Made by a program: the position numbers and the translations under genes. The notes under the pieces were generated by a model, which saw only the letters and a list, made by a program, of their open reading frames with translations, was not told where the DNA came from and made no database searches. From UBA9647 sp049522195 (GTDB lineage: Bacteria; Bacteroidota; Ignavibacteria; UBA10030): DNA of 17,304 bases. Where the stretch lies: positions 1 through 17,304 of the forward strand of contig JBEKOB010000085.1 of the NCBI GenBank assembly GCA_049522195.1, written 5' to 3'. The stretch's first letter is position 1. Each line of letters starts with the position of its first letter. Shown in pieces: positions 7,911 to 13,740 of this stretch.

Positions 7911-8468
7911 ATGGTAAAGGATATCCTGAAGAATGCAGAAGACCGGATGAAGAAGGCGGTGGAAGTGGTGCGAGAAGAACTTGTAAAGGTAAGGACAGGA
8001 AAGGCGACTACTGCGCTTCTTGACGGTATCAAAGTAGATTACTACGGCAGCATGGTGCCCCTCAACCAGGTTGCGAATATCAGCACGCCGGATGTGCACA
8101 CAATCAGTGTGCAGGCATGGGAAAAGAACATGCTTGCCGTCATCGACAAGGCGATTCTGAACGCGAATCTGGGATTGAACCCCGTCAATGATGGCAATAT
8201 TCTCCGTGTCCCGATTCCTCCGCTAAACGAAGAGCGTCGCCGAGAACTGGTGAAGCTTATCAAGAAATTTGGGGAAGACGGGAAAATCGCGGTCCGAAAT
8301 GTTCGGAGAGATGCCATTGAACATCTGAAGAAGTCAGAAAAGGCCGAACATTTCTCTGAAGACGAACGGAAGCGCGGGGAACAGGAATCTCAGAAATTGA
8401 CAGATAAGTACATCAAAGACATCGACAATCTCCTTGTAGGAAAAGAGAAGGAAATCATGGAGGTTTGA
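7911..8468 (+). CDS. frr: Ribosome recycling factor
   Basis: RRF splits post-termination ribosomes together with EF-G. The 185-residue length is exactly typical. Family features are the helical N-terminus (AEDRMKKAVEVVREELVKVRTGKAT), DYYGSMVPLNQVANIS in the second domain, and PIPPLNEERRRELVKLIKK. NVRRDAIEHLKK closes the helical hairpin. The ATG at 7911 lies 63 bp after pyrH and I see no strong Shine-Dalgarno or promoter in the gap, so expression with pyrH is likely. A terminator follows at 8498. Confidence 0.97.
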   Translation: MVKDILKNAEDRMKKAVEVVREELVKVRTGKATTALLDGIKVDYYGSMVPLNQVANISTPDVHTISVQAWEKNMLAVIDKAILNANLGLNPVNDGNILRVPIPPLNEERRRELVKLIKKFGEDGKIAVRNVRRDAIEHLKKSEKAEHFSEDERKRGEQESQKLTDKYIKDIDNLLVGKEKEIMEV

Positions 8469-8497
8469 TCGTCGACAGTTGGTTGAATTCCAGAATC

Positions 8498-8537
8498 GAA
8501 AAAGAGTCCTGATGATGAATTGGGGGATCTTTTTTTT
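8498..8537 (+). terminator. Terminator between convergent frr and polA
   Basis: AAAAAGAGTCC (8499-8509) pairs with the GGGATCTTTTT side near 8523-8535, with one mismatch, and an eight-T run covers 8530-8537. On the minus strand the A-tract becomes a five-T run, so it may also stop polA transcription. The loop is about 13 nt and the stem is A/T-rich at its base, which makes this weaker than the tsf terminator. Confidence 0.6.
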
Positions 8538-8556
8538 GGCCAGGGGGGCTAAGTGA

Positions 8557-8601
8557 ACCTTTCGAAGGTGACTTGTTAATGCCTCGGAACCTTCGAAAGG
8601 T
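8557..8601. repeat. 13-bp perfect inverted repeat at the polA 3' end
   Basis: ACCTTTCGAAGGT (8557-8569) is the exact reverse complement of ACCTTCGAAAGGT (8589-8601), with a 19-nt spacer. Each arm is itself almost self-complementary around TTCGAA, so the element can form one long or two short hairpins. It lies 10 bases beyond the polA stop codon. No T-run follows on the minus strand. It may stabilise the polA mRNA end or be a small repeated palindrome. Confidence 0.6.
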
Positions 8602-8611
8602 GCTGGGCGGG

Positions 8612-11407
8612 CTAATGTGCCTCGAGCCAATTCTTGCCGACACCAATCTCGATTTCGAGGGGCACGCTGAGCTTCAACGATTGTTGCATATGTTTCGTCA
8701 CAAGGCTTCGTACCTCTTTCTCTTCTTTCTTCTTCACCTCGAAAACCAATTCGTCGTGTACCTGGATCAGCATACGTGACTCGAGTTCTTTTGCCGAAAA
8801 CGCTCCATCAATGTGAATCATCGCAAGCTTGATCATGTCTGCGGCTGTCCCCTGGATCGGCATGTTGATGGCCTGCCGCTCTGCGTTTTGGCGGATGTTC
8901 TGATTGCTGCTGTTGAGGTCGGGCAGGAAGCGGCGTCGCCCCAGCAGGGTTTCGACATACCCGCTGGCACGGGCGGAAGTGATGGTATCGTTGATATATT
9001 GCTTCACCTTCGGGAACCGCTCGAAGTATCGGGCAATGATCTCCTTGGCCTCCGATTGCGGAATCTCCAGTCGTGATGCAAGACCGAATGGCCCGATGCC
9101 GTACATGATTCCGAAGTTTACTTCCTTCGCTTTCCGTCGCATATCTTTTGAGACATTCTTTTGCTCGACGCCGAAAACTTTCGCTGCGGTTGTGGCGTGG
9201 ATGTCCTCTTTATTTCTAAACGCCTCGCCGAGCCCTTCATCTCCCGAAATGTGTGCCATGACCCGCAATTCGATCTGCGAATAATCGGCCGAAAGAATGA
9301 TGTCGCTCTTTTCTCCAGGTATGAACGCCTTCCTGATTGAGCGTCCAATCTCGGATCGTATGGGGATATTCTGAAGGTTCGGATCGCTGCTGGACAGCCG
9401 TCCCGTCGCTGCCACAGTTTGATTGAACGAGGTGTGAACTCTCCCCGTGCGGGGATTGATGAGCGCAGGAAGCGCATCGACGTACGTTGATTTCAGCTTC
9501 GAGAACTGACGGTATTCGAGCAGCTTCTCAATGACAGGGTGTTCGTGCCGCAATGTCTCGAGCACACCAAAATCTGTCGAATACCCGGTCTTGGTCTTTT
9601 TCTGAGTCGGGAGTTTCAGCTTGTTGAAGAGAATCTCTCCAAGCTGCTGCGTGGAATTGATATTGAAGTCGACGCCTGCATATCCGTGAATCTCCTTCAC
9701 GAGGGTTTCGAGGAGAAGCTCGAGCTCTTTCGACATCTTTTTCAAATATTCTACGTCAATCGCGATGCCGGTGGCTTCCATCGCGCAGAGAACAGGGATA
9801 AGCCGGAACTCCAGGTCGGAACAGAGCTTCATCATGCCTTGTTCAGACAGCTTTGTCCGCAGAAGCTCGTAAAGACGCAGTGTCATGTCCGCGTCTTCAC
9901 AGGAGTAATCGCACAATGATTGGAGCGCAACCTCACGTATCGGTTTTTGGTCTTTTCCTGAACCAGTGAGATCGCTGAACGACACCTTTCTGTATTGGAG
10001 ATGTTCCTTGGCAAGTGCATCGAGATTGTGCCGTCCGTCAGCCCGCAGGATGTAGCTGGCGATCATCGTGTCGAAATCGATTCCTTTCGTCCAAATGCCG
10101 TATTGCGACAGAACGAGCATATCATACTTGATGTTATGCCCGATCTTCTTGAGATGCAGATCCTCCATCAAAGGCTTGAGACACGAAATTGCCTCTTCGA
10201 TGGTGAGCCCTTTGTCATCCTCTGCGGATTTCGATTTCCCGAACAGATCAGACTGTGACGCTGCTGAAGCGGACCGTACCGCCACAAAGAACGCCTCGCG
10301 CGGCTCGATCGAGAAGGAAACGCCGACGAGTTCTGCATTGAGGGAGTCGGTGGATGTTGTCTCGGTATCGAATACAAACTGTTTCGCCTTTTTTAGACGG
10401 CTGCAAAGCTGCTCCAGTGCTTTCAGGTCCGTAACGAGTGTGTAAGTGTGCTGGTCTGACTTGATGTCCGTCAGCACCTCCTCGGGGGGCGGGAAATCAA
10501 GGTCGGCCGGAGGGACGGACTTTGGAGCGGATGATTTTGGGACTGCCTGTAGGAGCGAGCGGAAATCCAGTTCGGCGAACAGCGCCTTGAGCCTGGGGAA
10601 GTCAGGATCGGCAGCCTTGAGCGAGTGGAAGTCGACTTTCAGCGGAACTTCGGTATCGATGGTGACGAGTTTCTTCGATAAGAACGCGAGTTCTTTGTTC
10701 GTGTCGAGTTTCTGGCGCAGCCCTTTCTGCTCAATCTTCGCAAGGTTCTTGTATAGATTTTCAATGGTTCCGTATTGCTGGATGAGAGGGATGGCAGTTT
10801 TCTCGCCTACACCTGGGACACCCGGGACATTATCCGAGGTGTCGCCGATGAGGCCAAGGACTTCAATAACCTTCTCGGGAGGCACTCCAAATTTCTGTTT
10901 AACTGCTTCAATATCGACGATCTCCACATCCGTCCCCTGGCGTCCGGGTTTGTACATTTTCGTCTTCTTGGAGACGAGCTGCATGAAGTCCTTGTCGGGC
11001 GTCACGAGAAACGAGAGAGCTCCTTCGCTTTCTGCTCGTTTCGCAAGCGTGCCGATGATGTCGTCGGCTTCGAATCCATCCATCTCCAAAACGGGGATCT
11101 TGTAGGCGGTGACGACATCCTTGATGATTGCCAGCTGTGAAAAAAGATCTTCTGGCATCTTCTGACGTGTCGCTTTGTACTCTTTGTATTCTTTGTGCCT
11201 GAACGTCGGTGCGCCGGTGTCGAATACAACAGCGATATAATCAGGTGCCTCTTGCGTGAGGATACGGTTCAGGAATGTCACGAACCCGTACACCGCACTC
11301 GTGTTCTGTCCCTTTGCGTTGGTGAGAGGCCGTTGGATGAACGCATAGTACGACCGGTACGCGATTGCATTACCGTCGACAAGAAACAAGCGTTTGGATG
11401 AGCTCAT
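8612..11407 (-). CDS. polA: DNA polymerase I with intact 5'-3' and 3'-5' exonuclease domains
   Basis: At 931 residues this is a full-length Pol I, used in repair and Okazaki fragment maturation. The 5' nuclease domain covers about 1-290 (FLVDGNAIAYRSYYAF; GLIGDTSDNVPGVPGVG). The proofreading domain appears active: FDTETTS with Asp347 and Glu349, then GHNIKYDML and YSCEDAD. Polymerase motif A is ADYSQIELR (Asp708), and motif C is VHDE (Asp885). The O helix RRKAKEVNFGIMYG supplies Arg757, Lys761, Phe765 and Tyr769. The frame stays open 58 codons upstream, but the family N-terminus (SSKRLFLVDGNA) starts at the ATG at 11407, and the extension lacks conserved residues. It converges on frr and diverges from the EamA gene. 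Confidence 0.96.
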   Translation of the reverse strand: MSSSKRLFLVDGNAIAYRSYYAFIQRPLTNAKGQNTSAVYGFVTFLNRILTQEAPDYIAVVFDTGAPTFRHKEYKEYKATRQKMPEDLFSQLAIIKDVVTAYKIPVLEMDGFEADDIIGTLAKRAESEGALSFLVTPDKDFMQLVSKKTKMYKPGRQGTDVEIVDIEAVKQKFGVPPEKVIEVLGLIGDTSDNVPGVPGVGEKTAIPLIQQYGTIENLYKNLAKIEQKGLRQKLDTNKELAFLSKKLVTIDTEVPLKVDFHSLKAADPDFPRLKALFAELDFRSLLQAVPKSSAPKSVPPADLDFPPPEEVLTDIKSDQHTYTLVTDLKALEQLCSRLKKAKQFVFDTETTSTDSLNAELVGVSFSIEPREAFFVAVRSASAASQSDLFGKSKSAEDDKGLTIEEAISCLKPLMEDLHLKKIGHNIKYDMLVLSQYGIWTKGIDFDTMIASYILRADGRHNLDALAKEHLQYRKVSFSDLTGSGKDQKPIREVALQSLCDYSCEDADMTLRLYELLRTKLSEQGMMKLCSDLEFRLIPVLCAMEATGIAIDVEYLKKMSKELELLLETLVKEIHGYAGVDFNINSTQQLGEILFNKLKLPTQKKTKTGYSTDFGVLETLRHEHPVIEKLLEYRQFSKLKSTYVDALPALINPRTGRVHTSFNQTVAATGRLSSSDPNLQNIPIRSEIGRSIRKAFIPGEKSDIILSADYSQIELRVMAHISGDEGLGEAFRNKEDIHATTAAKVFGVEQKNVSKDMRRKAKEVNFGIMYGIGPFGLASRLEIPQSEAKEIIARYFERFPKVKQYINDTITSARASGYVETLLGRRRFLPDLNSSNQNIRQNAERQAINMPIQGTAADMIKLAMIHIDGAFSAKELESRMLIQVHDELVFEVKKKEEKEVRSLVTKHMQQSLKLSVPLEIEIGVGKNWLEAH

Positions 11408-11501
11408 AGCGACTAATTGGGAAATGGACAGAATCTCACTTTGCCGGGACCATAGATGCGGTCGTGAAAGCAAAGAGGAAATGGTGGTGAGCCTTCTTCC
11501 G

Positions 11502-11530
11502 AATGTAAGGTTGATTTCTTCCGGAGGCAA
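11502..11530 (-). promoter_or_regulatory. Putative polA promoter
   Basis: Read on the minus strand, TTGCCT (11530-11525) and TACATT (11507-11502) are 17 bp apart. Transcription would start near 11495, giving a leader of about 88 nt before the ATG at 11407. It matches the TTG-N20-TAnATT form of the other candidate promoters in this window. Confidence 0.5.
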
Positions 11531-11586
11531 GCGGGATGTGTCGGGGTAGGTTGATGGTTCAGCTTCTAGCAGTACAAGCAAGTCCC

Positions 11587-11615
11587 TTGGTTTTCAAAGC
11601 GTGGAGTCGTACATT
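11587..11615 (+). promoter_or_regulatory. Putative promoter for the EamA transporter gene
   Basis: TTGGTT (11587-11592) and TACATT (11610-11615) are separated by 17 bp. The predicted start of transcription lies about 8 bases before the ATG at 11630, so the mRNA would be nearly leaderless and the GGGGC at 11616-11620 would be mostly excluded. This odd spacing lowers confidence. Confidence 0.35.
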
Positions 11616-11629
11616 GGGGCGCAAATTCG

Positions 11630-12499
11630 ATGAGACGAACAAATGTATATCTGTTGCTGGTGATCCAGCAGATCATTGCAGGCGGAACGCATATTGTCGC
11701 CAAGGCAGTGGTGGGAGAAGTAGATGCCGTGACCCTGACGTTCCTGAGGACCGTGATCGCAGCTGTTGGTTTGTGGGCGATCATGCGCATCAGGTCCGGG
11801 CCTCACAATATAGAACGAAAAGATTGGGGTCAGATGGCGTTCCTTGGATTCGTCGGGGTTGCCTTGAACCAGTTTCTGTATTTGTATGGGTTGAAATTCT
11901 CCACCGCGGCAAATGGGGCTCTTCTGTACGCTGCAACGCCGGTGTTCGTGCTCATCCTTTCCCACTTCACGCATCGGGAGAAAATGAAGCCATTGAAGAT
12001 CTTTGGAATCCTCCTGGCGTTCGCCGGCATTTCAATAGTGATATTCGAGAGGGGAATAGACTTTTCCTCGGGGTACGCCTATGGCAATCTTCTCATTCTT
12101 GTCGCGGTCATCGCATGGGCGATGTTCACTGTTCTTGGCAAGGACATGATCATAAAATATGGCGCCCTGAGAACGACCTCGGCGATGATGATCTGCGGAG
12201 CACTCATGTTCGCGCCCGTCGGGTTGATCAGCGCCTCTCGTTTCCCATTCACTGAGCTCAATGGACTCCACTGGGGCGGGGTGCTGTATCTCGCTATTGG
12301 CACGTCCATTATTGGCTACCTTCTGTGGTATCACGCGTTGAGCCGGATCGAAGCAACAAAGGTAGCAGTATTCTCCAACGCCCAACCAGTTTTCGCCACC
12401 ATCCTTTCGCTTGTTTTCCTCAATTACACCATCACTCCTGCCTTTGTGATCGGGAGCATAATCACGATCTGTGCGATCTATATCACACAAGTGGCCTAG
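11630..12499 (+). CDS. EamA/DMT-superfamily transporter
   Basis: A 289-residue integral membrane protein made almost entirely of hydrophobic segments; about ten transmembrane helices can be drawn in two halves, the usual two-EamA-repeat layout of drug/metabolite transporters. Typical features are an N-terminal helix pair with GGTHIVAKAVVGEVDAVTLTFLR, a GALLYAATPVFVLILS segment at the end of the first repeat, and SRIEATKVAVFSNAQPVFATILS in the second. The substrate cannot be inferred: relatives export amino acids, nucleosides, drugs or other metabolites. The gene stands alone and diverges from polA. The ATG at 11630 is the first plausible start. Confidence 0.88.
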   Translation: MRRTNVYLLLVIQQIIAGGTHIVAKAVVGEVDAVTLTFLRTVIAAVGLWAIMRIRSGPHNIERKDWGQMAFLGFVGVALNQFLYLYGLKFSTAANGALLYAATPVFVLILSHFTHREKMKPLKIFGILLAFAGISIVIFERGIDFSSGYAYGNLLILVAVIAWAMFTVLGKDMIIKYGALRTTSAMMICGALMFAPVGLISASRFPFTELNGLHWGGVLYLAIGTSIIGYLLWYHALSRIEATKVAVFSNAQPVFATILSLVFLNYTITPAFVIGSIITICAIYITQVA

Positions 12500-12607
12500 C
12501 AATCAATGTATTATGGTGCCGAGACGACCGTGGCATGTCTGGGGGTAGTAGACGCGATGGGTTTTCGTTCTCGTAATCAATGACTAGCCACAAGGTGGGG
12601 GGGAGCA

Positions 12608-12958
12608 ATGAACACAGTTATGCTGTTCTTTGTATACGCTACATCAGCTGTCGTCCTGGCGCTCTGGAACAGGAGAAAGGGGCACGGGTTTTGGCTGGGG
12701 TTTTGGTACTCAGTCGTTCTGACGCCCGCGATCGGGCTTCTGACGATTGCTCTTGCACAGCAGGTGGTGGTCGTGGATTCTGGCAATGTGAGACGGAGAT
12801 CCTGTCCGCACTGCTACAATTTGACGGCTGCCAATGTCACATTCTGCGAGATCTGTGGAAAACATATCCTGCGACAAACGGTAAAGCAATATCTTCAGAT
12901 GGCAGAGCTGTTTGTCGGTCTCGTGGTCACTGTCCTGGTGGTAAGGAGTATCATCTAA
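12608..12958 (+). CDS. Small membrane protein with a zinc ribbon
   Basis: I do not recognise a named family for this 116-residue protein. Two hydrophobic segments lie near residues 3-20 and 29-50 and a third near 98-113. Between them is a soluble part with CPHC (66-69) and CEIC (80-83), a CxxC-x10-CxxC pattern that should bind one zinc ion. Small zinc-ribbon membrane proteins of this type are common and mostly uncharacterised. A G-rich Shine-Dalgarno precedes the ATG. The gene is followed by a strong terminator about 70 bp later, so it ends its transcription unit. Codon use looks coding and the frame is uninterrupted. Confidence 0.75.
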   Translation: MNTVMLFFVYATSAVVLALWNRRKGHGFWLGFWYSVVLTPAIGLLTIALAQQVVVVDSGNVRRRSCPHCYNLTAANVTFCEICGKHILRQTVKQYLQMAELFVGLVVTVLVVRSII

Positions 12959-13030
12959 CCGGCCTTCGGACGAAAATTCTCTAAGGAGGCGACGATCTGA
13001 GGAGAAGCATTTGTTCCGGACACAGGATTG

Positions 13031-13060
13031 AGCCCGCCGGATTATCCCGGCGGGCTTTTT
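13031..13060 (+). terminator. Intrinsic terminator after the zinc-ribbon gene
   Basis: AGCCCGCCGG (13031-13040) pairs perfectly with CCGGCGGGCT (13047-13056) around a six-base loop, followed by a short T-run (13056-13060) and further T-rich sequence. It is GC-rich and strong, and it insulates the tRNA-Ser locus from the genes upstream. Confidence 0.88.
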
Positions 13061-13069
13061 GTTTTCAGA

Positions 13070-13098
13070 TTGCATCTCGGAGTGTTTTTCGATATCTT
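13070..13098 (+). promoter_or_regulatory. Putative promoter of the tRNA-Ser(GCU) locus
   Basis: TTGCAT (13070-13075) and TATCTT (13093-13098) are 17 bp apart; the -10 reads TATCTTTG, the exact TAnnTTTG form described for Bacteroidota promoters. It lies just after a terminator and about 130 bp before the first tRNA half-copy. A transcript from here would contain the 5' half, the complete tRNA and the 3' halves. Confidence 0.5.
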
Positions 13099-13201
13099 TG
13101 TCGTGTGGTTCAGCATACGAAGCATCGCCCCTCGCAGTTTGGGACTGAATCCACGGTTTTGTCCAGCATTTTTCAATTCCTGAACAGAGAGCGATTCCAG
13201 G

Positions 13202-13224
13202 TTTGACATTTCTCGCCGCACGTC
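13202..13224 (+). repeat. Outer left arm of nested inverted repeats at tRNA-Ser(GCU)
   Basis: This arm (TTTGAC followed by CTCGCCGCACGTC) is complementary to 13528-13547, apart from a three-base indel and one mismatch. It sits four bases upstream of the 5' half-copy of the tRNA, just as the inner arm precedes the intact gene. Confidence 0.6.
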
Positions 13225-13228
13225 CACT

Positions 13229-13267
13229 GGAGAGGTGGCCGAGTGGCTGAAGGCACAGCGAGGTTTG
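13229..13267 (+). pseudogene. 5' half-copy of tRNA-Ser(GCU)
   Basis: Thirty bases (13229-13258) are identical to the first 30 bases of the complete tRNA at 13338. After a four-base insertion (CGAG) the copy resumes with GTTTG and breaks exactly at the first anticodon base (G34). No T-arm or acceptor 3' strand follows directly. Its missing 3' half appears at 13464, beyond the complete tRNA. Confidence 0.75.
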
Positions 13268-13303
13268 TCCCGCACCTAAAGACAACAATAACATAAAGCG
13301 GGA
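13268..13303 (+). other. Hairpin at the left edge of the segment inserted in the outer tRNA copy
   Basis: TCCCGC (13268-13273) pairs with GCGGGA (13298-13303) around a 24-base A-rich loop. It begins immediately after the break in the outer tRNA copy, so it is the left end of the 196-bp segment 13268-13463 that separates the two halves. Confidence 0.5.
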
Positions 13304-13307
13304 TTCT

Positions 13308-13332
13308 CGATTCGACATTTCTTGCCGCACGT
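13308..13332 (+). repeat. Inner left arm of nested inverted repeats
   Basis: The sequence CGATTCGAC followed by CTTGCCGCACGT is complementary to 13439-13460 apart from a three-base indel. It lies five bases upstream of the complete tRNA-Ser(GCU). The variant bases (ATTCGAC, CTTGCC) are shared with its partner and differ from those of the outer pair. Confidence 0.65.
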
Positions 13333-13337
13333 TCACC

Positions 13338-13426
13338 GGAGAGGTGGCCGAGTGGCTGAAGGCACAGGTTTGCTAAACCTGCATAGGGGGTAACTTCTAT
13401 CGAGGGTTCGAATCCCTCCCTCTCCG
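13338..13426 (+). tRNA. tRNA-Ser(GCU)
   Basis: The gene folds as a class II tRNA of 89 nt without an encoded CCA. The acceptor GGAGAGG (13338-13344) pairs with CCTCTCC (13419-13425). The anticodon stem CAGGT/ACCTG encloses the loop TTGCTAA with anticodon GCT at 13372-13374. A long variable arm follows, and the T-arm is GAGGG-TTCGAAT-CCCTC (13402-13418). It decodes AGC/AGU. It is the only intact copy in a locus that also holds one 5' half and two 3' halves of the same tRNA. Confidence 0.95.
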
Positions 13427-13438
13427 CAAGAGCACAGG

Positions 13439-13460
13439 ACGTGCGGCAAGAGTCGAATCG
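13439..13460 (+). repeat. Inner right arm of nested inverted repeats
   Basis: This arm, ACGTGCGGCAAG followed by AGTCGAATCG, is the partner of 13308-13332. It lies 12 bases after the tRNA end and immediately before the first 3' half-copy. Confidence 0.65.
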
Positions 13461-13463
13461 GAA

Positions 13464-13517
13464 CTAAACCTGCATAGGGGGTAACCTCTATCGAGGGTTC
13501 GAATCCCTCCCTCTCCG
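13464..13517 (+). pseudogene. 3' half-copy 1 of tRNA-Ser(GCU)
   Basis: This 54-base copy differs from 13373-13426 of the intact gene at one base (C for T in the variable arm). It starts exactly at the second anticodon base, C35, and includes the T-arm, the acceptor 3' strand and the discriminator base. With the 5' half at 13229-13267 it would rebuild an entire tRNA if the 196 bases between them were removed. Confidence 0.8.
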
Positions 13518-13527
13518 CACGAATCAT

Positions 13528-13547
13528 GACGTGTGGCGAGAGTCAAA
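13528..13547 (+). repeat. Outer right arm of nested inverted repeats
   Basis: GACGTGTGGCGAG followed by AGTCAAA pairs with 13202-13224. It follows 3' half-copy 1 at the same distance at which the inner right arm follows the intact tRNA. Confidence 0.6.
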
Positions 13548-13553
13548 TCGAAA

Positions 13554-13637
13554 CTAAACCTGCATAGGGGGTATCCTCTATCGAGGGTTCTGAGCCGGAG
13601 GCTCATCCGCTTTTGGCGGAGAATCCCTCTCTCTCCG
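13554..13637 (+). pseudogene. 3' half-copy 2 of tRNA-Ser(GCU), T-loop interrupted
   Basis: The copy again starts at C35 of the anticodon. Without a 30-base insertion it is 54 bases long, with three differences from the intact gene. The insertion (13591-13620) lies inside the T-loop between TTC and GAAT, so this copy cannot form a normal T-arm. I found no matching second 5' half upstream. Confidence 0.75.
13591..13620 (+). repeat. 30-nt double-hairpin insertion in the T-loop of a tRNA copy
   Basis: The insert consists of two adjacent 15-nt perfect hairpins. The first is TGAGCC-GGA-GGCTCA and the second is TCCGC-TTTTG-GCGGA. The boundaries are clear because the tRNA copy resumes in register. 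It resembles the double-hairpin elements described in other genomes, but I cannot test whether it recurs in this one. Confidence 0.75.
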
Positions 13638-13647
13638 CAAGAATCAT

Positions 13648-13670
13648 GACGTGAGGCGAGAGTAGAATCC
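13648..13670 (+). repeat. Third, unpaired right flank repeat
   Basis: GACGTGAGGCGAGAGTAGAA follows 3' half-copy 2 and is similar to the right arms at 13439 and 13528. No convincing left partner is visible upstream of 13200. Confidence 0.5.
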
Positions 13671-13740
13671 AGAGTTTGCCTCATCTCAGCTTTAATCCAA
13701 CCAACCGAATTGGTCTTCACATCCTTCCGGAGACCTGGCA

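Noticed and set aside
11408..11581. 58-residue N-terminal extension of polA
   Set aside because: The extension has no conserved residues, covers the likely promoter, and the family N-terminus begins at the ATG at 11407.
13268..13463. Group I intron in the anticodon loop
   Set aside because: Group I introns do occupy bacterial anticodon loops, but this segment is only 196 bases, contains a full tRNA, and I see none of the conserved P/Q/R/S core elements.
13200..13670. CRISPR array
   Set aside because: The repeats are tRNA halves of unequal length with unequal spacing, and there are no short uniform repeats or cas genes.
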